Counted from the first letter of the stretch, positions 1 to 12,234 are shown. The stretch is 64,000 nt of DNA from Panagrolaimus kolymaensis (GCA_028622995.1 JAJQJQ010000049.1:372001-436000), one strand, 5' to 3'. The notes: a model not told the origin generated them from the sequence alone. Made by a program: numbers and translations.

Positions 1-38
1 CTGCAGCAACAACTACAACCTGTTAAAGTCTACCAACA

Positions 39-773
39 ATGGATTTGGTTCAAAATAATGTTCTTGGTGATGGAGAAAATGATGATGGCCTCGCCTTTCT
101 TCAACAACATAGAGAAGCTCTTTTACGTCTTCACTATGAATTAGAAAAAGAAGGAGCTAAACTAAAAAATGAAATTGCAACTAATAATCTTCATAGGGCT
201 TTTACTTTGTATAGAGGATTGCTTTTTACCTTGGTTACAGATGTCATAATGTTATCACCATCAACAATCTTTGACTATTATCACGTTTTCATGCGACTTT
301 TAATTGTACTTTACTTGTTTACTACTGCTATTCTTTGCTTTGCTTATGAATGGGAATCTCAATGGGAACCTCTTCAATTTACCGGATTTCTCGCAACTTC
401 AGTGATTGTAAGTTTGCTTGTATTTTTTGAATGTTTTGATTTTACTGTATACCTTTTTTAGGCAGCTGATATGGTCTTAGTTCTCATTGAATTTGGTTCA
501 TACTATTTCTTTGGTAATATGTTAGTTTGGTATCAACGCTCTTGGATTGCTCGTAATACCTCTTTCATCCTTCCTGATAGTTTTTGGTTATTTACTATGA
601 TTTATTGTTCTGTTGGTTGCTGGTGTTTATATAATGCTTATGAATGGTTCAAAACTTTTACTGCATGGAAGAAAATTCAATATGAACCTCGTCCTCTCCT
701 TCACCAAGATGTCATGGATAATGATGATGATGCTATTTCAGAAGCTAGTTCTTCTGATTCTTTAACTCAATAG
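39..773 (+). CDS. TM-family membrane protein, divergent member
   Basis: Two exons (39-407 and 462-773) join in phase 0 to give about 226 residues. I do not recognise the family outside this window, but it recurs here at least eight times. Seen: a charged N-terminal tail, a hydrophobic block after about residue 60, the family motif FDYYHVFMRLL, and two or more further hydrophobic segments after the splice point. The intron falls at the same place as in all relatives, just before an A-A-D/E motif. It is the most divergent copy: it lacks the N-terminal QNPPQP motif and the C-terminal YQHGTRHR motif, and ends instead in an acidic, Ser-rich tail (residues about 205-226). Probably an integral membrane protein; function unknown. 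Confidence 0.7.
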
Positions 774-1018
774 TTTATTGTTTATGTGTGTTATTTGATT
801 GTTTTTGTTTCATGAATAAATTAGTTCTTTCTTTTGTTTTGACTCTTTACAATACAATGTGTTTGCTTTACACCTGAGTTTTTTTGTCTAACCAGATTGC
901 TTCACCAGTACGCTATAGCTTGATCTTCAAACCTTTCTTTCTTTTCACTGATCATCGAATTCTCCTCTAACTTGTTTACATTTTTCAGGTATCGATACTG
1001 TGACATTATTCTTCAATT

Positions 1019-1616
1019 ATGGCTATGATCGTTTATCAAAATCCTCCTCAACCAAGAATTCCTGATGCATTGGAACAATATTTGGAAAATCGATATCTCA
1101 GTGCAAAAACTACACTTCGTCAATCTTTAGCTTATTATGGACAATTAAAAATGAATGGACTTTTAATATTTATTCAACCTTTTCAACATCTAACGATAAT
1201 GAATTATTATCATGTGAACATCACTTTTGTGCTTATGTTTTGTCATATTCCTGCTTTACTCAGTTGGTTTTTGAATCGTGATTATCCATATTTTGTAGCA
1301 TTTTTGGTTACTTCATTGATTGTAAGTTTCATTTATCCTAATATTTAAGTAATCATGGAATCACTTTTAGGCAACTGAAATGTTTTACTTTATTCTGGAG
1401 ATTTTGTTCTATTACGCCTTTGATATTCAATTAATCACTTTGAATCATGAAAGTTCTTTTTATTTCTCAATTTTTGTTATGGGATATTGCTATTTTGGAC
1501 TTCAATGTTTATTTGCAGCTCATCAATGGTTAAGAAGGTTTAATGCTTTAAGACAATATCAACATGGAACTCGCCATCGTATATCAATTCTTCCAAAATC
1601 TGTTATTGGTGCTTAA
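1019..1616 (+). CDS. TM-family multi-span membrane protein
   Basis: Exons 1019-1321 and 1371-1616 give 182 residues. The N-terminus carries the family signature QNPPQPRIPDALEQYLENR, followed by about four hydrophobic segments, the motif MNYYHVNITFV in the position of FLDYYYMFMGF, and the C-terminal motif YQHGTRHRISILPKS ending in GA. The single intron is phase 0 and lies before ATEM, as in the other copies. The start is the ATG in the ATTATGG context shared by most paralogues. The 3' flank resembles that of the copy at 3924-4591, so the two descend from a segmental duplication. Function unknown; membrane topology is inferred from hydrophobicity only. Confidence 0.78.
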
Positions 1617-2400
1617 TTTGCTTGTAATCTTATTTCTTATTGCTGTTAGTGAATTTCTTGTCATTTTGTTATTAATTTTAAACAGAACAAATAAAATTAT
1701 ATGTATCTGCTTTATTTTGAAAAATAATTGTGTTCACAAAACTTTTTTCACTTGCTTTCATTTAGGGTTTCTCTGCTGTAATTGGATGTAACATTTTTCT
1801 TTTTTTCAAAGCTTTTCTAAACTTTTTTAAGCAAGCTTTATTAGATGTTACAAAAGTTCGAATCTTACAATGCCATGACATTGAGCTTTTTTAAACAATT
1901 ATTATCAACATTGCTTACAAACAACTATCCATGAAACGATGGCTAAATTTTCTGGTAAAAGAACATCAAAAATAACAATAATATTATTTATTTATTTCGT
2001 TCGTTCGTTCATAAACTAGCTTTATGAAAAATGGAACTACCTAGAAAAATGTTGAATGCATATTTCTTGAAAATGAAAAAGCAATACTTGGTTATGGAAA
2101 TAAATTTGTTGAAAACAACTTGCCAAAATCATTGCGAAAATCGTTTAAAGGTACTATTTTTTTTTGGTAATTAAAATAACAAAATTTTTAGCTTTCTTCA
2201 TTTCAAGAAGGTTCTTTAATAGCGTGAAAAATATCTTGAGGGAACGTTCGATTGTTTACGATGATGGGCATACATATTTTTTTTATTATTTATTTACTTG
2301 GAGCAAAAACTAACTAACTCCTAATTTCATTTTGGTCAATCATTTTTTGTTTATAATCTTTTTATCATTCTTCCATCAAAACTTTTTTCTTCTTTATTCA
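1617..2400. other. intergenic, 3' flank of TM gene plus weak coding-like fragment
   Basis: About 780 bases of AT-rich sequence. The first 180 bases are shared with the 3' flank of the TM gene ending at 4591. At 2050-2270 two short open stretches separated by a 40-base intron-like gap read as protein, but no start or family could be assigned. Confidence 0.5.
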
Positions 2401-2886
2401 ATGAAGATGATTAATAATTTTCCCGTTGTTTATCTTTCATCAATTATTATAATTTCGAGTATTATTAATTTTTCTGTTGCTCAAAATCAAATAAATGACG
2501 TCGTTGTTGTTATGGAAAATAAAACAACTACTTTATATGATGATGCCGCTGCTGCTGACAAATATGAAAATTATTCTGATGTTGTTGTTGTTGTTGTTGA
2601 TCATTTTGATGAAACTGGGTATTTTAATAACTAAAAATAAGCTAAACTTCTTTCTTTTATTTTTTTCAGAGAAAATTCTACTGCTACCATAAATATAAAA
2701 TACGGCGATCTCCATTATGTGTTGAACAAAAATCAAATATTAATTTTAATTCATATCTTTGTGTCCGTTATTATTAATGTAATTGGAGCGTGGATTCTTA
2801 ACGCATGTCTTATAGCATTTATCGGACGAAATAATGATGAAGTAAATCCTATTCTAAACGTTTGCCTCGTTATTGATGATTACTGA
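2401..2886 (+). CDS. small secreted or single-span membrane protein
   Basis: Exons 2401-2618 and 2670-2886 join (GG|A) to give 144 residues. The N-terminus has a signal-peptide-like hydrophobic stretch ending near SVAQ. A Val-rich run (encoded by GTT repeats) follows, with NXT/NXS sites (NKT, NYS, NST). One strong hydrophobic segment lies at about residues 95-120 (ILILIHIFVSVIINVIGAW) and is followed by a short charged tail. This suggests a type I membrane protein with a small glycosylated ectodomain. No family recognised. The start chosen is the ATG just before the hydrophobic leader; an upstream in-frame ATG-less extension exists but is less plausible. Confidence 0.5.
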
Positions 2887-3836
2887 TTGTTGTTTGTTTT
2901 ACTTAGATTTTACACTTTTTATTTTCATCAATTATTAGATTTTTAAATTTCTTACAATCCTTGTTTTGCGAATAAAAAATAAATTTTTTTGAATATCAGT
3001 GCTTTCTTTGAACAAAGATATTTGATTGAAGAAAATGCTTAGGTTTGAATGATAAATATTTTTAATGCTTTAAAATTATTACAAAAATATTTAGTACTAA
3101 CACATGTGCACAGGGGTTACTTTGTTGCTTTTTGCTCACATTTTTGTTGTTCATGGTTTTGGAAGTGAAATTTTGAAAATTAAAATTTGGCTATTTTTTA
3201 ATTATGGATGGAATAATTTTTTGTTTTACAATGATAAAACATGGTCTAAATTAATTCTGATATAAATCCTTCAAGGGAAAGGACTATCTGAAAAAAATTT
3301 AAGACTTCACGGTGGTCATAATGATGATGACTCCGCGAATAACGATGCTCAACCTTGTAAAACAAATGATGTTTGTTTCAATACTTACTAGAAGTTCCGC
3401 CGGCCTTCGGCCAGCGATGTAACTTGTTTCATTGCGTTATAAAAAATGAGTTTTTAATTTTCCATGGTCGTGGACAATTAATTCCAAAATTAACGATATC
3501 TTTAAACGAAGGAAAAGCATGTGAACTATTATAGAATCTTATATTATCTTTGAACTCTTTAATGTCAAATTTTTTTCATTTATTTTTCTCTTTTCCCATG
3601 AAAGATTTCCAAGTGATTAACGAACGAAATAACGAACAATGAAAATTACTAGGAAGGATGTGGTGGAACAATGTAAAGAAAGAAAAAATAATGTTAACAA
3701 ATTTTAAAATTTCAAATACACCCGCTTTTTTTTATTGCAAAAAGTCTCGAAACTTTTATCGCGCAACATTTGGGATGAGCCAATTTTTTATGCTTCACTT
3801 TCTTCCTTTTTTTCAATCATTCATTCTTACATTTCT
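2887..3836. other. intergenic, no gene seen
   Basis: AT-rich. A short GC-rich palindromic patch (GGCCTTCGGCC, near 3401) stands out. No convincing coding exon was found. Confidence 0.5.
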
Positions 3837-3923
3837 GTTTGCTGTTTGCTGACGATCGATCAATCTCTGCATTATTTTCTTCTCTCTGATCCTTGGACAA
3901 CTTAATCTTCATATTCTTCAATT
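3837..3923 (+). promoter_or_regulatory. conserved TM-family 5' leader
   Basis: The stretch just upstream of the ATG (TTTGCTGAC..GATCAATCTCTGCATT, then CTCTGATCCTTGGACAA and ATTCTTCAATTATGG) recurs almost unchanged before the TM genes starting at 49642, 59910 and 63241 (minus strand), and in shorter form before those at 11316 and 47108. It is non-coding in most copies. A shared promoter or 5' UTR element is inferred. Confidence 0.6.
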
Positions 3924-4591
3924 ATGGCTGTGATCGCTGATCAAAATCCTCCTCATCCTCGCGTTCCTGATGAAAATGAACAACGTCTTGAAGATAAAAT
4001 GAAGCATTCAATGTCAAAACTTCTCCAAGCTTTACAATTTTATGTATGCGCAAAAGCTGCTTCATTTGTTTTCGCTTGTACATATCTTGGATTCATGATG
4101 GAATTTATTGCTTGTGAAAACCGAACATTTTTGGATTATTATTATATGCTCATGGGATTCTATTATTTATTTTTCATCTTACCTGTTTTATGCGTTAGCT
4201 GTCGTGATGGTCATTATTTGTGTTTCATTAAATCAATGCTTTTACTTGTTGTAAGTTTATTTGATATATGTATATATGTTTAAACTAGTTTGTTAATTTT
4301 TAGGGTACTGAGTTGGTCGTATCTCTTGTAGAAATATTTTCGTTTAATCACCTCAAAAATAAGATGCTTCATCCTGAATTATGCTCATTCTCCGTTGGTA
4401 TCCATCTTGTTAATATGGTAATCTATAGCTTTGCTGCATATCAAATTTATCAATGGTATCTCGTTTCAAAGGAATTAGAGCAATATCAACTTGGAACTTG
4501 CCATCGTATATCAATTCTTCCAAAATCTGTTATGTTGCTTAATTTGTTTATAATCTTATTTGTCTTCTTGTCATTTTCTTATTATTTTTAA
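3924..4591 (+). CDS. TM-family membrane protein with altered C-terminus
   Basis: Exons 3924-4250 and 4304-4591 give 204 residues. The family N-terminus is present (QNPPHPRVPDENEQRLEDK), as are the motif FLDYYYMLMGFYYLF, about four hydrophobic segments and the C-terminal YQLGTCHRISILPKSV. Compared with the paralogue at 1019-1616, one base appears to be missing after the KSV codons. The reading frame therefore runs past the usual GA-stop into 16 extra hydrophobic residues (about LLNLFIILFVFLSFSYYF), which could make an additional membrane segment. Intron position and phase match the family. Function unknown. Confidence 0.72.
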
Positions 4592-5338
4592 ACATAATTA
4601 ATAAAACCATATGTATCTGCTTTATTTTGAAAAACTTATCATGTTCACATAATTTCTTTCACTGTTTTCAATTAGGGTTTCTCTGCTGTATATGGATGTA
4701 ACACTTTTGTTTTTGATTGCTTCTTTTCAAAACCTTTTTTAGCAAGCTTTATTTGAGGTTTAAAAGCAATGAAACTCAAAGCCTTAACATTCTGTTTTGG
4801 AACTATGTTTTGGTACTCTTCCGACCATTACAGTATCATCATTGGAAAAGGTTATGTTCGTTGCTGCAGACATTACTTTTTATCCCATCCATCCCAAATC
4901 ATCATAACATAATACAATTTTAATGAAACACGGTTCATCGTTACACTCCATAAAAAACACATATGACCGCCAGCAACTGCATACTAACCATTCCATTACA
5001 AAAGCAAACAACGGATGCTTACTTTTTTACATTAAACAAATGGGTGCTTACTTTCCTTTTTTGGATCCATGAACAATAACGGAATCAAGCTACCAATAAA
5101 CATATATTGCTGAAATACTTTCCTTGCAAACCAAGCAACAACAGCAAACAAGTATCAAACGATCAAAAAAGCAAGAAACCAAAACAAAAGGCAAAACAAA
5201 AGTAATTAGCGCAAAAACGAACAAAAAATGAAAAGTTTCATAACACACATTTATTTAAGTTTTAAAAAGTTTATTGACAAACAAATTTTTATAAATTAAA
5301 TTAAAAGAAAAGTAATACAGAAACAAATATTCAAACAG
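4592..5338. other. intergenic, TM 3' flank then AT-rich spacer
   Basis: The first 120 bases match the 3' flank of the TM gene at 1019-1616 (shared ATATGTATCTGCTTTATTTTG and TTAGGGTTTCTCTGCTGTA). The rest is AT-rich with no exon seen, and is the convergent 3' spacer with the minus-strand gene ending at 5339. Confidence 0.5.
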
Positions 5339-8300
5339 TTAAAGTTCCCCAAATTCATCGATAAATATTGTGGGAATTGTAATCGTTGAAAAATTCATCG
5401 GAAGTGTTCCATTCTTTACCATATCCATTTCTTCTTTGATTGAGTTCAAACAGCTTTGAATTGATTTTAGTATCGTTGAATTCTTTGAACGTCGTTGAAC
5501 AATGCATATTTCAACATCCCATGGCAAGAGAGCAGTGAGATATTGTTTGTCTTTTTCGAGATAAAAGTTGATGATTCGAATTTTCCCAGCTGCAACACGA
5601 TACCATTGTTCCAGCGTTTTCAAATAAACCGTTCGAAGAGCTTCTATTTCGGTTGAAAATGATGGTTTTGAATTCAAAGCATTGTTGGCCTAAAATAAAA
5701 GCAAGTTAAAGATAGGTTCAAAGAAAAGTAAAAAATCAACCTCATTCAGCTTCATTTCAAGTTCGGTAATGGATTTCTTGCATTCGTTGATTTCTTTGAC
5801 CAAAATATCATGTCGTTTTCCCATTTGATTGGCTGCTTCAGCTTTGCTTTTCAAAAGATCATCCCTTTCATTGTTCAAACGACCAAGCAGTTGTTCACAT
5901 CTTCGAACTTGATCTTTCATCTTTTCATTATCTTTGAATAGTTTTTGATAAGAAGCACCTTTGAAAGTTTGACGTTTTTGAGAGTCTCGAATATTCTTTT
6001 CAAGCATCAAGAGACCAGCAAGTTTATCACGTAGTTCTTGGTTCATCTTATGCAATAGCTCCAATTGTTCAATTGATAGACGTTTGACAGCAGCTAGAGT
6101 TTCGAGTTTTTGATTATATGTTGATTCCATATCCTTGAAGTTTTGAATCAAAGCTCGATGAGCCAAAAAATCTTTCAAGTAGCCTCCTTTCCTAAAAAAA
6201 TTTGTTCAATAAGTATTCATAACAAAGAATAACACGAAATAAACTAACACAAGTTCAAGAGCATGGAAGAATCCTTTGAGATAAAGAGCATTATTGGCAA
6301 GGCGCTTGAGAATTTGTTTGAAATTAGATGAAAGAGAAGTTGCATCAACACAATCAAAGAATTCATTCGTGGCTTCTAAAAACAGGGAATGTTATAAGAA
6401 GAAGAAAGCTTAAAACAAACCTGAAATAAAACTTCCATCATAGTTTGGTACTTTCCATTTCTTTAAGATGCTTCGGAGATTGGGAACTAAGACATAGAAA
6501 GTGTGACAAATTAGTGAAACACTTTTCAACGTTTTACGATGATTCATGGTTGCTTGAATATAATGTTTTTGCATTTCAACCTAAAAAGGAGAATAAGGTT
6601 AATCAAATGTAAATAAAGAATGCGCCTAGCTTTAACCAAGTTTTGATTGAACAAAAATTATGAACTAACCTTGTATCTTTGCATATCAGTGGAAGAAAAG
6701 ACCATCGAAGCTAGCAAACCAGCAAGTCCATTAGGTGTTCGAAAAGAGCCATTGTTATTACTGCAAATTTCATCAGCGATATGCTTTTCTAGAGTTTTAT
6801 GAAGGTTTGAAGAATCGGCAATAAATTTGACAGCCTAAAATAGGATTATGTAAAAAGTCAAAACATCTTTTAATCAAGTTATTACCTTTAAAGCACCAGG
6901 TTTCATCTCCAGGAATTTCAACAAACCATGTTCAATTTTTATCAAGTCAGCTTCATGTTTTCGTTGTTTAGATTGTTCACCAAAAAGAAGTTTAAAGATA
7001 GCAACAAGACCATTAAGCTCTTTTGATACATCAAGTTCGTCTCGAGTTTCAGGCACGACAACTTCAAATGGTTTTGGAGCAACAGGAGAAGCATCTTTAG
7101 GGGTTGATACAATTTCTTCATCACCACCTTCTTCAGTATTAACAGCCACGGATCTCATAATCTTTGTTTTCATCGGAGCTGTTAGCTTGATTCGTGTTCG
7201 TTGATTACCTTTCTTGTTCTTTGGCGGTTTCTTCATTACACCAACGAGATTACAAGCAGATCGCAGAGGAACCATTGACTTCTTATCTTCTTCTTCTTTT
7301 TGTAAACGCTCGATTGAATCCTTCACCTTCATATCAATAAGTTCTTCCCGTTGAGCTTCAAGTTCTTTTAGCACATCATCGTCCTCCTTTTCAAAGCAAA
7401 ATCTTTTAGCTTGTTCATTGGCTTCAAGAGCGAGATCAAGGTTTCCACGTTTTGCTTGCATCGTTGCTACTTCCATGTATCCTCTTGCTTTCTTGACGAG
7501 ATTCTCTTGACTTCTAAAAAATAAAGACCATAGAAAGAAAGAAGCAATAAAAACAGGAAAACTTACGTTTCAGGTTTAGGACGAACAACAGTAATCTTGG
7601 CTTCGAAGACACATGATTTGTGAGATTGTACAATGCCTTCTTCGATCTAAAAATCACAATGAGCATCTACAAAGATAAAAGAAAAAGCAACTAACAGTTC
7701 GAAATTCCGCATATCCCCATTCGCTATGACCCTTTGAATATGTTTCATTGAACTTCCGAGTGTATTCCTTTGATGAATCATTTGATGGCTTCATGGACAT
7801 TTCAACATTAGCGGTTATCTTGTTCAAGCTGCTAAGAATAAAGATGATTAGAAAGATGAAAACATAAAAGACAAGAAGATAATGCGCTAACATTTTGAAG
7901 AGTGTCAGTTGAAATATAACTAAGTTAGATTTATTTTTCTATCGGATTGATGCATAATGAATAAATTAGCATATGAAAGTTTCCCAAGGAAAATGAAGGG
8001 CAGACAAAAATAAACCAAAGGTTAGGCATTAACAACATTAGGTTCAAATGGAGGAGATGGTAAAGATAGTACCTTAAAAAAGAAAGGTTTCAAAGTTCCT
8101 TTTCTAAACCCTAAGTTGCGCATATCCCATAAAAAGCTTCAAAAGCAACTCACTTATCATTATCCTTGTCGAAATCATAACCACATCGAGCAAAGAAACC
8201 AAGGACGTTTGAAGCAGCAGCACCATTATTACCAACAATTTTCTTCGCTTTCACAAGGAATGACCATGGAATTCCACCAATGTAAACTTTCTCAGACACA

Positions 8301-8694
8301 ATGCTTTGATTTTCATAGATAAATGTTACAAAGTCTTCTGTTCTGTAATGAAGTACACCAGTGTACGATTTGACGTCAGCTGAAAAAAGTGGAATTAGTT
8401 AGTGGTATGTAAAGACAAAGGAAAGAATGAATAAAAGCACACATCAAAGCTTATGTTACTAATATGCTTCACATAAAGAGTCATTGTATCAATAAAGCAA
8501 ATCAAAGATGATCTTATCTTCGAACCATGGCTATCGAAAGGAGTAAAACATCTACCATTAAATACAAAAGAAAAATTACGATTATTTGATTCAGGAGGTT
8601 TTGGAAGTTCTTGATACTTTTGAGTAAACAATGTTTGAGTTGAAGCATTTGTTCTTCTCATCACTGTGATCGTTCCACTAAACGATACCATCAT
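5339..8694 (-). CDS. MATH-domain protein with C-terminal coiled coil
   Basis: Ten exons in consistent phase: 8556-8694, 8154-8379, 7696-7831, 7567-7646, 6886-7513, 6670-6834, 6421-6580, 6249-6375, 5741-6191 and 5339-5689, about 820 residues. An N-terminal MATH (meprin/TRAF homology) domain lies at about residues 45-195: VYIGGIPWSFLVKAKK, then LGFFARCGYDFD and WGYAEFRTV, matching the family pattern. MATH domains bind partner proteins. The central part is Lys/Glu-rich and basic (KKPPKNKKGNQRTR). Residues about 555-705 form a long coiled coil with heptad-like Leu/Lys/Glu spacing. No BTB, protease or TRAF-RING domain was seen. Likely a cytoplasmic adaptor or scaffold; the specific role is unknown. 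Confidence 0.75.
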
Positions 8695-9775
8695 ATTTAT
8701 GTTCAGGTTTTATTGAGGCTGAATAAACCCTAAAAAAATGAAGAGTGAAATAAAGAATGGAAAAATATTCGCGAGTTATTACAAATTCAAAGCAAAAACA
8801 AAATTCCAAAAGTGTTGAAAAAAGTTTTTTGGTTTTGAACGTAGCAACGAACAAATTTTAGGAACTTTTTTTTGATGAAGCAAACGATTTCCACGCGAGA
8901 GGTTTACTTCATTCAAAAATTTTGCAACAACAGAGTCCTTCATCATTTTTTAACGACAAATTTTTTTGGTGAAATTTACATATTGCTTTTCGCATTTTTT
9001 TTTGCTGCCAGAAAGAATAAATATTTTTGTGAATTGTAGCAACAAAGAATTGCAATCTCTAATCTAAAAATAATTAAAGATGATGAAAAAATACAATTTT
9101 GCAACAAAGTCATTGTTTTGTTGCTTGGGCCAATTATGAAATCATAAAATTAGAAGTTTTTTATCTCCAAAATCTCAAATCACGATGTCCATATTTTAAC
9201 ATCATTCTTTTTTCATCATCCTTCTTGGCTTTCTTCTTACTTTTTTTTCATTACCATTGCAAATCAGAAACTTTTCAAAGAAATTAATCTATGGAATCAT
9301 TCGTTTTATGCATTCCCTTCATTGAATGGACATTTTCTCCTCCTTTCATTTGAGTTGCTTTATCTAAACACGAACTAATTAATTACCCATGAAATTATTT
9401 ATTTAATTATGGCCATACTTTTGCAAAACCAAACTAAAAAATAACTCCAGTATTAATTATTAGTTTCGAGGAAAACCAAGCTTAACTAACATTGGAATTT
9501 AGAAAAATTGTTGGTTGATTATGGTTTTTTAGTTTATTATCCATGGCTTTAATTTTAACTAATGCCTTAAAGAAATCTATTTACTTGTATTTTTTATGTT
9601 TTCAAAAAAATAATGGCTCTTACAAGGAAATCATCATCGATTACGCTAACATAAAATCAAAATTTTTTTGATGAAATTTGCTTCTCTTCTTTTTGCCTCT
9701 TTTTTCCGTGTTTTTTGTTCGATGTTTCTCCTTGAATTTTTTTAATCTCTTCACATTTTTAGGCGATTTCAAGCT
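8695..9775. other. intergenic between divergent genes
   Basis: Upstream region shared by the minus-strand MATH gene and the plus-strand gene at 9776. AT-rich, no exon seen. A T-rich CATTTTTAGG acceptor-like site at 9753-9763, just before the ATG at 9776, could be a trans-splice or 5' UTR acceptor (inference). Confidence 0.45.
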
Positions 9776-10526
9776 ATGACTATTTCATCCAAAGCTGCTG
9801 ATTCCGTCACTGAAAGAAATGATGCAATTCCAGAAATTGGAAAAGTTTTATATGTTAACAACTTACCAATTTTCTATGATGACGATGATGAAACAAATGA
9901 AGATTACTCAGAATTGATTAAAAGAAATGAAACTATCAAAGAGAAGCTCAAATCAATGATGACTCGTCAACATGTTAAACTTGAAACACCAAAAAAGAAG
10001 AAAGCTGAAGAAGAAGAAAATAGGAAAAGAAAGATATTCATTGCTGAAACACCTGAAGAAAAGCTGATGATGATGAAGCAGCGATGTATTGAGAAGATGA
10101 ATGGAACGAATGAAGTGGTTCTTCAAACACCCATTGAAAAAATGAAGAGAAGTTAGTTTTCTTTAACATTTATTGGAGTTTATGGTTGATGATGGGATTG
10201 TGCTTTTGTTGATAAGCTTAGAATTTTGTGTCTTTCTTTGTTACTATTGTTCATCCTTTCGTTAACGAGTTTCAACTACAACTAACAAACGTGGTTTTAC
10301 TTCCTTACCAATATTACTTCACATTTTTATCAATAATGCATTCAACTAATTAATCGTTACATTTTCAGGGAAAGTCAATAGCAAAACTGCTGAAAGACTC
10401 CGAAAAATTATTGCTGTTCAAACCTTGAAACCACGTGCATCAAGACGTCTCTCGTTTTCTCAAACTTCATCAAATGGTTGCTCATCTCAAATCTCTCAAG
10501 CTTCACTAACTTCAACAACAACTTAA
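9776..10526 (+). CDS. small paralogue of the Treslin/Sld3 C-terminal region
   Basis: Exons 9776-10151 and 10369-10526 give 177 residues. From about residue 75 the protein parallels the Treslin-like gene at 42226-45064: RKRKIFIAETPEEKL against RKRKLFVAETPEEKL, then EVVLQTPIEKMKR against EVVAQTPFDKLKR, then ASRRLSFSQ against ASKRLNFSQ. The intron after the KR codons is in the same place and phase. The Thr-Pro motifs are possible CDK sites, which in Sld3/Treslin create Dpb11/TopBP1 docking (known for the family). The N-terminal 70 residues are acidic and have no counterpart I can see; the Sld3/Treslin core domain is absent. It may be a partial gene duplicate with a regulatory or residual role. 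Confidence 0.65.
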
Positions 10527-11240
10527 GGTCATTTTAACGTTCATTATTTTATTTGTTATGTTTTTGAATGTGTGTTTTTTGTTTGTTATAAATTTTGTTG
10601 TTTGCTTTGATTTTCTTTGTTGCTCAACCATTTTTTCTTATGGTTGATTTTTTGTCGTTGTTGCTAAACCTTTTTTCGATGGATCTGCATCCATCCTTTT
10701 ATTATTACTTTATGATATCACCTTCAGCTTAAAGTCATTCTTTATTTTGTTCAACGAATGTGTATTATAAGAGAGAATTTTTGCCAATATGGAGAAGCTT
10801 TAACAAGCCAAAGTATTTAGCTTCCTGTCTTACTTCGTTTCTTTTATCTTTATAAATTTTACACTTTCATCTGTGATGCAGTATATTGTTTTCAAACTCG
10901 ATTTGCTTCTTATTCTATTCTTTGCTGACTGGTCATCAAAAACCTTGCCTGATGGTTGTCAACGACAATGTTGTTTTCTCCTAGAAACGATATTACTTTA
11001 TTAAATCATTTTTCCATAATTTTTTAACTTTTGTTTGAGTATGTCGTTGCAGAATGTGTTTACCATGAAATGAGGCAATTTTCCCATTCACATTAGTGGC
11101 TTACCGTTTGTGCCCATTCTAAAAAAATGTCAATTCGTTATTTTTTTCACCATCAAAGTTTATTTGTTTAATCCATGCAAATTTTTTAATGCTTCACTTT
11201 CGTTTTTTTTTCTTTCTATCATTCATTCTCACATTTCAAT
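10527..11240. other. intergenic, no gene seen
   Basis: AT-rich spacer. Its last 200 bases resemble upstream sequence of other TM-family copies (ATGCTTCACTTTC, TTCATTCTCACATTT). Confidence 0.45.
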
Positions 11241-11315
11241 TTATTTGCTGCTTGCTGAAAGTCAATCTCTGCATTCTGTGCTTCACTCATCCTTCGACTT
11301 ATTCTGTACATAATT

Positions 11316-11916
11316 ATGGTTGCAATTCTCAATCAAAATCCTCAACCTCGAGTTCCTGATGAATTTGAAGAACGTCTTGAAGATCAAATGATACACGAAT
11401 ATGCAAGTGCTGCAGAAAATTTGGACATGAATTTTCGTTTAAAATTTATTACATCTCTTCTCGCCTATTATTGTGGATTTATTCATCTTCAAAACCCAAC
11501 TACATTTTTGGATTATTACTATATCTCTACAAATACCTTTTTCTTTTTCTTCGTTGTGCTGACATTATTTGGTAGTGATTATATTCCCAGCCTTTTTGAA
11601 ATGGCACTATTTGCTATAGCTGTTTATGTTGTAAGTTTATTTTTTAAGGTTTCACTCTTACATGTTTGATTTTTAGGTTGCTGAACTTGTTATTCTTCTT
11701 TTTGCACTTGTTCATTTGTACTCACTTGGATTTATGTTACTTTATTCTCGATTATGCTTTTTGTACATTTATGATCAATTAATCTTCACATTCTTCTTTG
11801 TTCGTGCAATATATCATGCTTATCAAGGATATCTCGTTTCAAGGGACTTAAAACAATATCAACATGGAACTCGCAATCATATTTCAATCATCCCAGCTAA
11901 TATGAAAGGCGCTTAA
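11316..11916 (+). CDS. TM-family multi-span membrane protein
   Basis: Exons 11316-11630 and 11677-11916 give 184 residues. The N-terminus NQNPQPRVPDEFEERLEDQ is polar. Four hydrophobic segments follow, with the family motif FLDYYYISTNTF before the second. After the phase-0 intron comes VAEL, and the C-terminus is YQHGTRNHISIIPANMKGA. The conserved leader (GCTTGCTGA..GTCAATCTCTGCATT) lies at 11244-11272. No signal peptide or catalytic motif is visible. Likely an integral membrane protein of unknown function. Confidence 0.78.
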
Positions 11917-12234
11917 ATTGCTAAAATTAATTATTTCTAATGTATGTATGTGTTTCACTGATTTGATAGTTTGATAAACTTCTCTTTTTATTCCTTTACT
12001 GTGTTTTCATAGTCGATTGATACGTGATTTTGAAAAGGTTTTAGCTGCTGCACTTTTTTCAAGCTCAAAAAATTTGCATAATTTCTAACATTTTCTCAAG
12101 TAAAAATGAAACCCACAAAAATGAATATTAGTCATCAAGTTTGACGACAATAATTTTTGCTTCATTTCATTCATTCACTTTTTGCTTGTTGTTTGTCGCT
12201 GCTTCCTGAGTTGCTTCTGCTTGTCGAATAAAAA
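11917..12234. other. short intergenic spacer
   Basis: AT-rich; no exon, repeat or RNA seen. Confidence 0.5.

Noticed and set aside
2045..2300. Two short coding-like stretches (VECIFLENEKAILGYGNKF, AFFISRRFFNSVKN)
   Set aside because: No start codon in phase and no recognisable family; could be chance or a relic, so not listed as a gene.
3395..3415. GC-rich palindrome as a possible terminator or RNA hairpin
   Set aside because: Only about 20 bases, no flanking conserved structure and no transcript context; kept only as a note.
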